A DNA stretch of 64,000 nt. Origin: Pseudohalioglobus sediminis. GTDB lineage: Bacteria; Pseudomonadota; Gammaproteobacteria; Pseudomonadales; Halieaceae. The notes beneath the pieces are model-generated. The model saw only the letters and a program-made list of their open reading frames with translations. It made no database searches and had not been told where the DNA came from. The DNA is taken from NCBI RefSeq assembly GCF_008370495.1, contig NZ_VTUX01000010.1, forward strand, positions 1-64,000. Direction: 5' to 3'. Numbering within the stretch: position 1 is the first letter of the stretch; each line of letters opens with the position of its first letter. Position numbers and translations under genes: made by a program. Below, piece by piece: positions 37,116 through 46,394 of this stretch.

Positions 37116-37907
37116 TCACGGTGCCGCTTGCAGTGCGCGAACGGCCGCCTCCAGGTTATTGATGCTGCCATTCACCTGGCGCCGGAACGCATCGGTGGCC
37201 TTCACGGCCTCCTCGTTACTTTTCACCTGGCGATTCAGCTTGGCCATATCAAGGTTGATACGATTCAGCGTGTCGGCAACACGCTCAACTTCTGCCTGGT
37301 TGCTCTTGGCGCTAGTCATCAGGCGCGAGAGGTCCCCGGAAACGCTCTTCAGTTTGGCGAGGTCCGCCGCGGCGCCGTCAGCCTTGTCCTGCAGTGCCTT
37401 GACAGACTTTTCGTTAGCCGCAATCTTGCCACTGTGGCTCTTGCTTGCCGCCTCCAGCTTGCCCAAACGATCCTTCGCCTGCTTCCAGACATTGTCCCAG
37501 AGCTTACGTACCTCAGAGTCCAGTTCCTTGATCTTCGCCGCCTGAACGGCAGCATTCTGGCTCATGCCTTCATCAGTATCAGAGAGGCGCGCCTCCAGGT
37601 CAGCGATCCTCGCCGCGTATCCGTCGAGCGCACTGTTCGCCTGCTGCAACTGGCCCTGCAATTGCCAGGCCCAGGCGCAGGCAACAGCGCCCGCCACCAG
37701 CCCCGCCAGAATAAACAGCCTGGCCAACATGCCGGTTCCAGCTGATTTTTCGGCGGGCGGACGTGCCGCACCCCCGTTCCGGCCCGACGCGGGACGCTTG
37801 CTCTTTGCGCCCGCCTTTGGCTTGCGGGCGGGCCCGGCACCGGGCGTAAACTCGCGGTCACGGGAGGGCACTATAGAAGGAATGTGGTCAATATCGTCTT
37901 TGGACAT
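37116..37907 (-). CDS. Membrane-anchored coiled-coil protein of unknown function
   Basis: The 263-aa protein has three parts. Residues 1-58 are hydrophilic and basic (KPKAGAKSKRP), presumably cytoplasmic. Residues 59-82 are one membrane segment (LARLFILAGLVAGAVACAWAW). Residues 83-263 are a long predicted coiled coil rich in Lys, Ala, Asp and Leu, containing EVRKLWDNVWKQAKDR. I do not recognise the family. The ATG at 37907 is preferred over an upstream frame to 38021 because that adds an incompatible stretch crossing the tsf terminator region. It lies downstream of rpsB-tsf but beyond their terminator. Confidence 0.7.
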   Translation of the reverse strand: MSKDDIDHIPSIVPSRDREFTPGAGPARKPKAGAKSKRPASGRNGGAARPPAEKSAGTGMLARLFILAGLVAGAVACAWAWQLQGQLQQANSALDGYAARIADLEARLSDTDEGMSQNAAVQAAKIKELDSEVRKLWDNVWKQAKDRLGKLEAASKSHSGKIAANEKSVKALQDKADGAAADLAKLKSVSGDLSRLMTSAKSNQAEVERVADTLNRINLDMAKLNRQVKSNEEAVKATDAFRRQVNGSINNLEAAVRALQAAP

Positions 37908-38024
37908 GGGCGTTAGTGCTGTCTCGATAATTGGGGAGATTATACATGGGACGCCTGGCAGCCCAAGGAATTCCCGGCGGGAAGCGTGAAAAGTGCATGC
38001 ATCGTGGCGGCCTGCGGACAAGAA

Positions 38025-38052
38025 TAAAAAAACGGGGCCGAGGCCCCGTTTT
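38025..38052 (-). terminator. Rho-independent terminator of rpsB-tsf
   Basis: On the minus strand ACGGGGCC pairs with GGCCCCGT around a 2-base loop, flanked by AAAA and followed by a run of seven T residues. It lies 24 bp after the tsf stop. The flanking A/T tracts may also allow some rightward function. Confidence 0.9.
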
Positions 38053-38075
38053 ACTGCTTCAAGCTGATGCGCTGG

Positions 38076-38933
38076 TTAGCCGTTCAGCTGTGCAGCCACT
38101 TCATCGGCAAAATCGACCTTTTCCACCTCGATACCTTCACCCACTTCGAAGCGTACAAATGAGGCGACTTCAGCGCCAGCGGCGGAGACCAGCTTGCCCA
38201 CGGTGACATCCGGGTCCTTGACGAAAGCCTGTTCCACCAGCGAGTTCTCGGCCAGGAACTTTTTCACCCGTCCGCCAATCATCTTTTCAATAATTTCCGG
38301 CGGCTTGCCAGATTCCTGGGCCTGGGCAGTGTAGATTTCCTTTTCCTTGGCAATCACTTCCTCAGGCATGTTAGCGGGGGCCACTACCTGGGGATTGACG
38401 GCAGCCACGTGCATGGCAACGTCCTTGGCCAGGTCCTGGTCACCACCCTTGAGCTCAACCAGGACAGCGATACGGTTGTTACCGTGCACATAAGCACCTA
38501 CAACACCAGCGTCAGCGTTCACCACCTCAACGCGGCGCACACTGATGTTTTCGCCAATTTTCTGTACCAGCGCCTCACGAGCCGCCTCCAGTTCGCCTTC
38601 CATCAGGGCAGCAACATCGGTTTGCTTGTCGTTGAACGCCGCGTCAGTAACGCGATTGACAAAGGCGAGGAAGTTATCGTCACGGGCGACAAAGTCGGTT
38701 TCGGAGTTCACTTCAACCAGCACGCCATAGCTGCCGTCATCCGCCACGCGGATAGTGACCACGCCATCCGCCGCGGTGCGACCGGCTTTCTTGGCCGCTT
38801 TCATGCCGCTGGACTTGCGCAGTTCTTCGATTGCCTTATCGACGTCGCCATCGGCGGCCGCCAGGGCTTTTTTACACTCGAGCAGACCCAGGCCGGTGCG
38901 CTCACGTAATTCTTTAACCAGTTTTGCTGACAT
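38076..38933 (-). CDS. tsf: Elongation factor Ts
   Basis: EF-Ts recycles EF-Tu by releasing GDP. The 285-aa protein has the N-terminal UBA-like domain ([20 protein letters not shown]), the core signature [13 protein letters not shown] that contains the TDFV contact with EF-Tu, and the coiled-coil and C-terminal module. It follows rpsB after 122 bp that include a hairpin with a T-rich tail. In Pseudomonas pyrH and frr follow tsf; here they are absent. Confidence 0.97.
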   Translation of the reverse strand: MSAKLVKELRERTGLGLLECKKALAAADGDVDKAIEELRKSSGMKAAKKAGRTAADGVVTIRVADDGSYGVLVEVNSETDFVARDDNFLAFVNRVTDAAFNDKQTDVAALMEGELEAAREALVQKIGENISVRRVEVVNADAGVVGAYVHGNNRIAVLVELKGGDQDLAKDVAMHVAAVNPQVVAPANMPEEVIAKEKEIYTAQAQESGKPPEIIEKMIGGRVKKFLAENSLVEQAFVKDPDVTVGKLVSAAGAEVASFVRFEVGEGIEVEKVDFADEVAAQLNG

Positions 38934-38973
38934 TGCTTGCTCTCCTGTGCAATCCCGGGAAATCGGATCTTGA

Positions 38974-39005
38974 AAATAAAAACCCCGGCCGCCATGGCGC
39001 CGGGG
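38974..39005 (-). terminator. Hairpin with T-rich tail between rpsB and tsf
   Basis: On the minus strand CCCCGGC (39005-38999) pairs with GCCGGGG (38989-38983); the loop contains GCCATGGC, which can pair internally. TTTTTATTTT follows. It has the form of an attenuator that would lower tsf relative to rpsB. Since tsf has no obvious promoter after it, partial read-through is the likely outcome. Confidence 0.7.
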
Positions 39006-39055
39006 AAGAGTCAGGTTCCCGTCGCTACTGTTGCGGTAACGACGGGGAGGTGCAT

Positions 39056-39820
39056 CTACTCGGCGGCCTCGGTGGCAGCCTCAGCAGCGTTGGATTCCTC
39101 AACGAACTCATCTTTCTTGCTGGCAATGGCCTCACCGCTTTCAGCACGCCCTTCCAGGCAGGCATCGGCAACGGCTGTCACATACAGCTTGATAGCGCGG
39201 ATCGCATCGTCGTTACCGGGAATGACGTAGTCGACGCCGTCCGGGTTGCTGTTGGTATCGACGATACCGATCACAGGGATACCCAGCTTGTTGGCTTCGG
39301 TGATGGCGATGCGCTCGTGGTCCACGTCCACTACAAACAGCGCATCAGGCAGGCCGCCCATGTCCTTGATACCACCGATGGAACGTTCCAGCTTCTCCAT
39401 GTCGCGCGTACGCATCAGCGCTTCTTTCTTGGTCAGCTTGTCGAAAGTGCCGTCGGCTTGCTGCGCTTCCAGATCGCGCAGGCGCTTGATGGAGGCACGG
39501 ATAGTCTTGTAGTTGGTGAGCATGCCACCAAGCCAGCGATGGCTGACGTAGGGCTGTCCAGCGCGCTCGGCCTGTTCCTTGACAATCTTGCCAGCGGCAC
39601 GCTTGGTGCCGACGAACAGAATCTTGTTCTTGTTGGCGGCGAGGCGCTTGACCATATCCAGCGCTTCGTTAAAGGCCGGCACGGTGTGCTCGAGGTTGAT
39701 GATGTGAATCTTGTTACGGGCACCGAAGATGTACTGGTCCATTTTAGGGTTCCAGTAGCGGGTCTGGTGTCCGAAGTGTGCGCCTGCCTGCAGCAGGTCG
39801 CGCATGCTTACTTGCGACAT
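39056..39820 (-). CDS. rpsB: 30S ribosomal protein S2
   Basis: The 254-aa protein starts [20 protein letters not shown] and contains the S2 signatures [26 protein letters not shown] and [26 protein letters not shown]. The C-terminal tail is acidic and alanine-rich ([12 protein letters not shown]). S2 joins late in 30S assembly and represses its own operon in E. coli through the leader. A long leader and an extended -10 promoter are present here. Confidence 0.98.
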   Translation of the reverse strand: MSQVSMRDLLQAGAHFGHQTRYWNPKMDQYIFGARNKIHIINLEHTVPAFNEALDMVKRLAANKNKILFVGTKRAAGKIVKEQAERAGQPYVSHRWLGGMLTNYKTIRASIKRLRDLEAQQADGTFDKLTKKEALMRTRDMEKLERSIGGIKDMGGLPDALFVVDVDHERIAITEANKLGIPVIGIVDTNSNPDGVDYVIPGNDDAIRAIKLYVTAVADACLEGRAESGEAIASKKDEFVEESNAAEAATEAAE

Positions 39821-40143
39821 AGTTCAAATACCTTGATTTGGGTTAATCCTCCACATATCCCCGATTCCAAACCCCAAGCCAGAGACTGGAGGGCACCCTG
39901 GAACAGGTGTCGATATGTGTGCGTCGTTTAATTCACGTTAACCAGCGACCCGGCCTCATGGCCTTACCCCGGAAAACGAGCCGCGTTTTATACCACAGTG
40001 ACCTGCTTCGTTAAAGCGCTAAATCACCTCAGTTTTTCCGCGTGATACCCGCGGACCGGATGGATGAGGTAGAATGTCCGACCTTGGCGGCCCAGGATTG
40101 CCGCCTGATTCTGTTTTTATCCATTAATATCAATGAGTTGGAC
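39821..40143. promoter_or_regulatory. rpsB/map divergent regulatory region with extended -10 for rpsB
   Basis: On the minus strand TTTAAC (40015-40010), a 17-bp spacer and TATAAA (39992-39987) within TGTGGTATAAAA make a strong promoter about 160 bp before rpsB. A TGTGGTATAAA-type extended -10 is, as I recall, described for rpsB of gammaproteobacteria. The transcribed leader (about 39980-39821) ends with GGAGG-like bases near the start and could carry S2 autoregulation. On the plus strand TAGAAT (40070-40075) is a possible -10 for map, without a convincing -35. Confidence 0.6.
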
Positions 40144-40914
40144 ATGGGTGTAACAATCAAGAGCGCAGCTGAAATAGAGAAGATGCGTGCCGCAGGCAGT
40201 CTCGCCGCAGAAGTACTGGAAATGATAGAGCCCCATGTCGACGTGGGAATCACCACCGGCGAACTTGATCGCATCTGTCACGATTACATCATCAGCAAGG
40301 GCGCCATACCCGCCCCGCTCAATTATCACGGCTTCCCGCGCTCCATCTGCACCTCGGTCAATGACGTGGTCTGTCACGGCATCCCCTCAGACACCAAGAA
40401 ACTGAAAAATGGGGACATCATCAATATCGACGTCACGGTGATCAAGGATGGCTACCACGGCGATTCCAGCATTATGGTGGAAGTCGGCAAGGTAGCTACC
40501 CATGCCCAGCGCCTTATCCAGATCACCCAGGAATGCCTGTACAGGGCTCTGGAAATAGTGCGACCGGGTGCGACCCTGGGCGATATTGGCGCCACTATCC
40601 AGCAGCATGCTGAAAAGAACTACTACTCGGTGGTGCGTGAGTATTGCGGCCACGGCATCGGCAAGGTTTTTCACGAAGACCCACAGGTACTGCACTACGG
40701 TAAAAAGGGAGCGGGCCTGGTGCTGGAACAAGGCATGACCTTCACCATCGAACCGATGATCAACGCAGGGAAGCGCCAGACGCGACTCAATGCCAAGGAC
40801 GGGTGGACGGTGACCACTCGCGACGGCAGGCTGTCGGCCCAGTGGGAGCACACCCTCGGCGTGACAGCAGACGGTTGCGAAGTATTCACCCGCCGCTCCA
40901 ACGAGACTTTTTAA
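40144..40914 (+). CDS. map: Type I methionine aminopeptidase
   Basis: Map removes the initiator Met from nascent proteins. The 256-aa protein is collinear with E. coli Map. Metal ligands appear in NIDVTVIKDGYHGDSSIM (two Asp), GHGIGKVFHEDP (His), TIEPMIN and EHTLGVT (two Glu). I chose the ATG at 40144 (MGVTIKSAAEIEKM); the open frame begins at 40042 but the extra 34 residues are not homologous. It is divergent from rpsB and followed by glnD 8 bp downstream, as in Pseudomonas. Confidence 0.96.
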   Translation: MGVTIKSAAEIEKMRAAGSLAAEVLEMIEPHVDVGITTGELDRICHDYIISKGAIPAPLNYHGFPRSICTSVNDVVCHGIPSDTKKLKNGDIINIDVTVIKDGYHGDSSIMVEVGKVATHAQRLIQITQECLYRALEIVRPGATLGDIGATIQQHAEKNYYSVVREYCGHGIGKVFHEDPQVLHYGKKGAGLVLEQGMTFTIEPMINAGKRQTRLNAKDGWTVTTRDGRLSAQWEHTLGVTADGCEVFTRRSNETF

Positions 40915-40922
40915 TTATCACT

Positions 40923-43598
40923 GTGCCTACGCCATTCCCCAGACTACCCAGAGAAGCCTTCGACCAGAAGGCATTTATCGCCAACCTCGGTGAAGGCGAC
41001 CTGCTGGCAACCTGCAAAAACGCTATCGAGCAGTGCACGCAATACCTTTACCGGCAGTATCGGGCCGGAGCGGACGCCGGCTTGCTCATCCGCCAGCGCG
41101 CCGTGTTCATGGACCAGTTGCTAGGCGGACTTTGGGATATACAGGAGTGGACGTCTGACGATCTCGCGCTGGTGGCAGTGGGCGGCTATGGCCGCGGCGA
41201 ACTGCACCCCCACTCCGATATAGACATTCTGCTGCTGCTCAGTGATGACTGTGACGAGGCGACTGGCCAGATCGAAGCCTTCCTCACCCGGCTCTGGGAT
41301 ATCGGCCTGGATATCGGGCACAGCGTACGCACGGTAGAGCAGTGCGTGGACAATGCGCGCGAAGACATCACCATTCTCACCAACCTCATGGAGGCGAGAG
41401 TACTGCGCGGCCCCGAATCGCTGATGCAGGAGGTGCGCGAACTCACCGGGCCGAAAAATATGTGGCCCAGCGCCGAATTTTTCCGCGCCAAGCTGGCCGA
41501 GCAACGGGATCGACATCACAAGTTCGCCGACACTGAATACAATCTGGAGCCCAACGTAAAAAGTTCGCCGGGCGGCTTGCGCGACCTGCAGATCATTGGC
41601 TGGATCGCCGAACGTCACTTCGGGGTCGAGTCGCTGGAACGCCTCACCACCGAGGCTTTTCTCAACGCAGATGAAATGCAGGTACTCCGTGACGGGCGCG
41701 AATTCATGTGGAAAGTGCGCTTTGCGCTGCACATGGTCACCGGCCGCGAAGAGGACCGCCTGCTGTTTGACCACCAGCGCGAACTGGCCCGTATCTGGGG
41801 CTTTGAAGACGACGAAAAACTGGCCGTCGAAAAGTTCATGCAGGTCTACTATCGATGGGCGCAGGCGCTGGGCATGCTCAACGAGGTGCTGATCCAGAAC
41901 TTCGACCAGGCCTTTCTCACCGCAGCCGGTGACCACGACGTCCTGGAACTGAATGGCCGCTTCCAGATGCGCAACGGCTATATCGAAGCGCGCAACGACA
42001 ACGTGTTCAAGATAGACCCGTCGGCCATTCTGGAAGTATTCCTGTTAAGCGCGCGTAACGACGCCATCAACGGCATCGCCGCGCCGACCATTCGCCTGCT
42101 GCGCAACAGCCTGCACCTGATCGATGACAACTTTCGCGCCAGTGAGATCAACAAGCGCATGTTTATCGACCTGCTGCGCTCGCCCTATAAGCTGACGCGT
42201 CAGCTCAAGCGCATGGTGCGCTACGGAGTCATGGGTCGCTACATCCCCGCGTTCGGGCAGATCATCGGCCAGATGCAACATGACCTGTTTCATGTCTACA
42301 CCGTGGATGCCCACACCCTGGAAGTGATCGAGAACATGCGCCGCTTCCAGATCCCGGAATTCGCCGAACAGTTCCCGGTAACCAGCCGTGTGACCTGCAG
42401 GCTGCCGAAAATCGAACTGCTGTACCTCGCCGGCCTGTTTCATGACATTGGCAAGGGTCGCGGCGGTGACCACTCGGAACTGGGCGCGGTCGACGCAAGA
42501 ATATTCTGCCAGCAGCACGGCCTGTCGAAACGCGAAACCAACCTGGTGGCCTGGCTGGTTAAAAATCACCTGACCATGTCGGCGGTCTCGCAGCGTCGCG
42601 ATATTTCAGACCCCGAGGTCATTTTGCAGTTTGCCCAGCACGTCGGCGACCAGGATCGGCTCGACTACCTGTTCGCACTGACGGTCGCCGACATCAACGG
42701 CACCAACCCTACCCTGTGGAATGCGTGGCGCGGCAGCCTGCTGCGGCAGCTGTATACCGAAACCAAGCGTGCATTGCGTCGCGGCCTGGAAAATCCGGTC
42801 GACAAGCAGGTCTGGATAGACGAAACACGGGACGCGGCCATCGATCTGCTGGAGTACCGCGGCTTCACTCTCGAGGAACTGGAAGACATCTGGCAGCAGC
42901 GTGGCGAAGATTACTTCCTGCGCGAGAAGGCCGAAGATATCGCCTGGCATACGGAGGCGGTAGCCGGCCATCACGACAAAACCAAACCGCTGGTGGTGGT
43001 GCGCTCCAGCATCGATTCCAGCGTCGCCAATACCACGCAGATCTTTATTCACGCACGTTCCAGCGCGCAACTGTTCCCCTGCATCTGTGCACAGCTGGAA
43101 CAGCTCAACCTGTCGGTACACGACGCGCGCATCTACAATGCCAATGACGGCATGACCCTTGACACCTTTTCCGTGCTCGACTCCGACGGCAGCTCGATTG
43201 CCGAGGACGGCGCCCGACTGAATTACATCCGCGAACACCTGACCGAGGCACTGTCTGACTATTCCTCTGCCAGCGACCCCGTGCAGCGCCGCACACCGCG
43301 AGTCATGAAATCCTTCTCGGTACCCACCGAGACCTCCATGAGCGTGGACGAAATCAAGAATTTTTCCGTGCTGGAGATTGCCGCGCCGGACCGGCCTGGC
43401 CTGCTGGCCCGAATCGGGCGCATCTTTGTCGACTTCGACATCGAGTTGCAGGCGGCCAAGATCCAGACGCTTGGCGAGCGGGTGGAAGACGTATTCTTTA
43501 TTACCGATTCCCGACAGCAGCCCATTACAGATCCCGAGACCTGCGCGGCCATACAGCAAGCGATCCGCGAGGAACTGGACGAACAGGCGGCAGCTTGA
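40923..43598 (+). CDS. glnD: PII uridylyltransferase/uridylyl-removing enzyme
   Basis: GlnD senses glutamine and uridylylates or deuridylylates PII proteins to control nitrogen assimilation. The 891-aa protein has the nucleotidyltransferase motif GGYGRGELHPHSDIDI near residue 87, the HD hydrolase motif LFHDIGKGRGGDHSE near 507, and two C-terminal ACT domains, the second starting near 814 (LEIAAPDRPGLLARIGRI). I chose the GTG at 40923, 8 bp after map, because length and N-terminus then match E. coli (890 aa); an open frame to 40803 lies inside map. No strong ribosome-binding site is visible. Confidence 0.95.
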   Translation: MPTPFPRLPREAFDQKAFIANLGEGDLLATCKNAIEQCTQYLYRQYRAGADAGLLIRQRAVFMDQLLGGLWDIQEWTSDDLALVAVGGYGRGELHPHSDIDILLLLSDDCDEATGQIEAFLTRLWDIGLDIGHSVRTVEQCVDNAREDITILTNLMEARVLRGPESLMQEVRELTGPKNMWPSAEFFRAKLAEQRDRHHKFADTEYNLEPNVKSSPGGLRDLQIIGWIAERHFGVESLERLTTEAFLNADEMQVLRDGREFMWKVRFALHMVTGREEDRLLFDHQRELARIWGFEDDEKLAVEKFMQVYYRWAQALGMLNEVLIQNFDQAFLTAAGDHDVLELNGRFQMRNGYIEARNDNVFKIDPSAILEVFLLSARNDAINGIAAPTIRLLRNSLHLIDDNFRASEINKRMFIDLLRSPYKLTRQLKRMVRYGVMGRYIPAFGQIIGQMQHDLFHVYTVDAHTLEVIENMRRFQIPEFAEQFPVTSRVTCRLPKIELLYLAGLFHDIGKGRGGDHSELGAVDARIFCQQHGLSKRETNLVAWLVKNHLTMSAVSQRRDISDPEVILQFAQHVGDQDRLDYLFALTVADINGTNPTLWNAWRGSLLRQLYTETKRALRRGLENPVDKQVWIDETRDAAIDLLEYRGFTLEELEDIWQQRGEDYFLREKAEDIAWHTEAVAGHHDKTKPLVVVRSSIDSSVANTTQIFIHARSSAQLFPCICAQLEQLNLSVHDARIYNANDGMTLDTFSVLDSDGSSIAEDGARLNYIREHLTEALSDYSSASDPVQRRTPRVMKSFSVPTETSMSVDEIKNFSVLEIAAPDRPGLLARIGRIFVDFDIELQAAKIQTLGERVEDVFFITDSRQQPITDPETCAAIQQAIREELDEQAAA

Positions 43599-43611
43599 GG
43601 CAGTCCAGAGC

Positions 43612-44802
43612 ATGAATCCACTACTCGAAACCCTGCAGCCTTACCCGTTTGAGAAACTGCGCCAGCTGTTTAATGGTGTAACACCGGCCGCAGACAAATC
43701 ACCCATCGCGCTGTCCATAGGCGAACCCCAGCATGCAGCCCCGGATTTCGTGGTAGCGGCGCTGGCAGAAAACCTGCACAGGCTGGGAAATTATCCCCTA
43801 ACCAGGGGCATGCCCGAATTGCGCAGCGCCATCGCCACCTGGCTGAGCCGTCGCTTCCAATTACAGGGCGTGGATGCCGAGCACCAGGTGTTGCCGGTAA
43901 GCGGCACCCGCGAAGCGCTGTTCGCGTTTGCCCAGGCCGTGGTAACACCCGGTGACGACGCCCTGGTATTGAGCCCGAACCCCTTCTATCAGATTTACGA
44001 AGGCGCCGCCCTGCTGGCGGGCGCCAGGCCTGAATTCATCAATTGCACGGCAGGCACTGGTTTCCTGCCCGATTTTGAGGCCGTGACCGCGCAGCAATGG
44101 CAGCAGTGTCAACTGCTCTATCTTTGCAGCCCTGGAAATCCCACCGGTGCAGTGTTATCGATCGAGCAAATGCAACACCTGGTGAGACTGGCCCGGGAAT
44201 ATGACTTCGTTATTGCATCCGACGAGTGCTATTCCGAGATCTATGACGACGAGTCTGCCCCGCCACCGGGCCTGCTGCAGGCATGTGCGGCAATGGGCGA
44301 GCACGACTATCGGAACTGTGTGGTATTCCATTCGCTGTCAAAGCGCTCCAACCTGCCGGGAATGCGCTCGGGCTTTGTGGCGGGAGACGCCGACATCCTG
44401 CGTCAATTCCTTCTTTACCGGACCTATCACGGTTGCGCCATGCCGCCACATCACCAGGTGGCCAGTATTGCGGCCTGGAGTGACGAGGCACATGTGGTCG
44501 AAAATCGATCACGCTATCGGGAAAAGTTTACCGCTGTGCTGGACGTGTTCGCCGGACACATCGATGTATCGCGCCCTCCGGCGGGGTTCTATCTCTGGCC
44601 GAAGACGCCGCTTGCGGACACCGAGTTTGCCCGTCGGCTACATGCCGAGGAGAACGTCACCGTGCTGCCAGGCAGCTTTCTCGCCAGGGAATCCGGCGGT
44701 ATCAATCCGGGCGCCAGTCGTGTGCGCATGGCGCTGGTGGCAGAACTCGGTCAATGCGTGGAAGCAGCCCAGCGCATTGCGCACTTCACCGACAAACTGT
44801 AG
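43612..44802 (+). CDS. dapC: Succinyldiaminopimelate transaminase (DapC type)
   Basis: This 396-aa PLP enzyme of fold type I has SPGNPTG (N177), SDECYSEIYDD (D204, Y207) and the Schiff-base lysine K244 in SLSKRSNLPG. It belongs to the DapC clade of proteobacteria, converting N-succinyl-2-amino-6-oxopimelate to succinyl-diaminopimelate in lysine and peptidoglycan precursor synthesis. It begins 13 bp after glnD, the same order as in Pseudomonas. The usual downstream dapD is replaced by nth here. Substrate is inferred from clade and context. Confidence 0.9.
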   Translation: MNPLLETLQPYPFEKLRQLFNGVTPAADKSPIALSIGEPQHAAPDFVVAALAENLHRLGNYPLTRGMPELRSAIATWLSRRFQLQGVDAEHQVLPVSGTREALFAFAQAVVTPGDDALVLSPNPFYQIYEGAALLAGARPEFINCTAGTGFLPDFEAVTAQQWQQCQLLYLCSPGNPTGAVLSIEQMQHLVRLAREYDFVIASDECYSEIYDDESAPPPGLLQACAAMGEHDYRNCVVFHSLSKRSNLPGMRSGFVAGDADILRQFLLYRTYHGCAMPPHHQVASIAAWSDEAHVVENRSRYREKFTAVLDVFAGHIDVSRPPAGFYLWPKTPLADTEFARRLHAEENVTVLPGSFLARESGGINPGASRVRMALVAELGQCVEAAQRIAHFTDKL

Positions 44803-44812
44803 GTCAATCCCG

Positions 44813-45466
44813 GTGCTGAAAGCAGAACGCGTGAACTTCATCCTGCAGCGCCTGCAGGCGCTGTACCCGGAAACCCCGGTACCGCTGGATCACAAGGACC
44901 CCTACACGCTGTTGATCGCCGTCCTGCTCAGCGCCCAGTGCACTGATGAGCGCGTCAACCAGGTGACACCCGCTCTGTTCGCGCTGGCGGACAACGCCGG
45001 GGATATGGCAAAGCAGGAGGTGGACACGATCCGCCAGATCATCCGGCCCTGTGGCCTGTCCCCACAAAAGTCAAAAGCCATCAAGAAACTCAGCGAGATT
45101 CTGGTGCAGGACTACGACGGCGAGGTGCCTGCGGATATGGCGGCGCTGGAAATGCTGCCAGGCGTGGGCCACAAGACGGCAAGCGTGGTCATGGCTCAGG
45201 CTTTCGGCGTTCCCGCGTTCCCGGTAGACACTCACATTCACAGGCTGGCACAACGCTGGGGGCTGACCTCGGGTAAAAACGTGGCGCAAACCGAGCGGGA
45301 CCTGAAACGCCTGTTCCCGCAAGAATCGTGGAACCGCCTGCACCTGCAGATCATTTTCTATGGCCGCGAGTTTTGTACCGCGCGCGGGTGCGACGGGCGC
45401 GTCTGCGAGATTTGCCGTACCTGCTACCCGAATCGCAAACACCCGAAGAAGACGCTGAAGGCCTGA
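44813..45466 (+). CDS. nth: Endonuclease III (DNA glycosylase/AP lyase), variant Fe-S loop
   Basis: This 217-aa protein is a base-excision repair glycosylase for oxidised pyrimidines. The helix-hairpin-helix LPGVGHKTASVV carries catalytic K121, and D139 is in VDTHIHRL. The C-terminal cysteines are C188, C193, C198, C201 and C204. E. coli Nth has C-x6-C-x2-C-x5-C, so the spacing here (C-x9-C-x2-C plus extra cysteines) differs. Related proteins with C-x9-C-x2-C occur in other bacterial groups as I recall. I chose the GTG at 44813, 10 bp after dapC; the open frame extends back inside dapC. Four of the five cysteines could still bind a cluster. Confidence 0.9.
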   Translation: MLKAERVNFILQRLQALYPETPVPLDHKDPYTLLIAVLLSAQCTDERVNQVTPALFALADNAGDMAKQEVDTIRQIIRPCGLSPQKSKAIKKLSEILVQDYDGEVPADMAALEMLPGVGHKTASVVMAQAFGVPAFPVDTHIHRLAQRWGLTSGKNVAQTERDLKRLFPQESWNRLHLQIIFYGREFCTARGCDGRVCEICRTCYPNRKHPKKTLKA

Positions 45467-45514
45467 GTCCGGCCGTCTGAACAGGCCGCGCCTGCCCTGC
45501 CCCCGGGACGGGAA

Positions 45515-46126
45515 TCAGCCGTCGTAAGGCACCCTGCCCTTCATGAACACCTCGCGATTCTCGCGCTTCTTCTCCTCGCTTTTACGCAACAACACATATA
45601 CAGCGCCGGTACCGCCGTGACGCGGTTGCGCGCTGTGAAACGCCTGCACCATGTCGAGCTCGCGCAGCCAGAAATCGGTGCAACCCTTGAGAATGGAGGC
45701 GCGCTCGCGCTCGGCCTTGCTCTCACCTTTACCGTGGATCACCAGCGCGCTGCGTATGCCCAGGCGCACCGATTCCTGGATGAAATCATACAGCTCGCGG
45801 CGGGCCACACGCGTGGTCATCCGGTGCAAATCCAGGCGCGCCTCGGCCTCATAGCGACCCTGTTTGAGCTTGCGAAACACGCCGTTCTGCACCCCCGGTC
45901 GCTTGAAGTCCAGTACATACCAGGGGTCCAACGGCTCGATGGCCAGGCCGTCTTCGGTGAGGATATTGCCGTCATCGCGCCCATCCACCACGGCTGCCTC
46001 ACGTCTGGCGGCCAGGGAGGAGTCGCGCTCAGATGGCTTGCGGGCCACGCGCACGCGCGCCGCCCTTTTCAGGGGCACCACGTCTGACATTTCATCGAGG
46101 AACAGGTCCGCTTCGTCGTCTGTCAT
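45515..46126 (-). CDS. Smr-domain protein (SmrA type)
   Basis: The 203-aa protein has an N-terminal linker with basic and acidic patches and a C-terminal Smr domain (about 115-190): LDLHRMTTRVARREL, VIHGKGESKAE and HGGTGAVYVLLRK. Smr domains are nucleases related to the MutS2 C-terminus. In E. coli SmrB cleaves mRNA at collided ribosomes, while SmrA is less understood. The ATG at 46126 has GGGAG upstream; an open frame to 46294 overlaps the CWC gene. It converges with nth and is divergent from the CWC-cysZ pair. Confidence 0.88.
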   Translation of the reverse strand: MTDDEADLFLDEMSDVVPLKRAARVRVARKPSERDSSLAARREAAVVDGRDDGNILTEDGLAIEPLDPWYVLDFKRPGVQNGVFRKLKQGRYEAEARLDLHRMTTRVARRELYDFIQESVRLGIRSALVIHGKGESKAERERASILKGCTDFWLRELDMVQAFHSAQPRHGGTGAVYVLLRKSEEKKRENREVFMKGRVPYDG

Positions 46127-46187
46127 AATTACACTCCCGGGCCAGTGGGCTATTATACCCACCTGAATTACGTCAGATACTACCGCT

Positions 46188-46394
46188 ATGGACCACGTAA
46201 AAGCAGACAAGTGCCCGCTCTGTGGCGGCGACAACGCCTGCGCCATCGCTGCGGGCAGGGCTGCAGAGACCTGCTGGTGCCAGGGCGTGGTCATCTCGGC
46301 TGCTGCACTGGAGTCATTACCCCCGGAAGAGCGGGGAGTGCGCTGTATCTGCGAGACGTGCGCAACACAAGGGAGTCAGGACAGTGAAAGGTAA
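46188..46394 (+). CDS. Small cysteine-rich CWC protein
   Basis: This 68-aa protein contains eight cysteines, CPLCGG, CAIA, CWCQ and CICETC, the layout of the cysteine-rich CWC family, which probably binds zinc or another metal. The function is unknown. The ATG at 46188 has no obvious Shine-Dalgarno. Its last 11 bp overlap the cysZ start. It is divergent from the Smr gene 61 bp away. Confidence 0.82.
   Translation: MDHVKADKCPLCGGDNACAIAAGRAAETCWCQGVVISAAALESLPPEERGVRCICETCATQGSQDSER

Noticed and set aside
42606-43613. 335-aa open frame antisense to glnD
   Set aside because: Opposite conserved GlnD domains; no homology seen.
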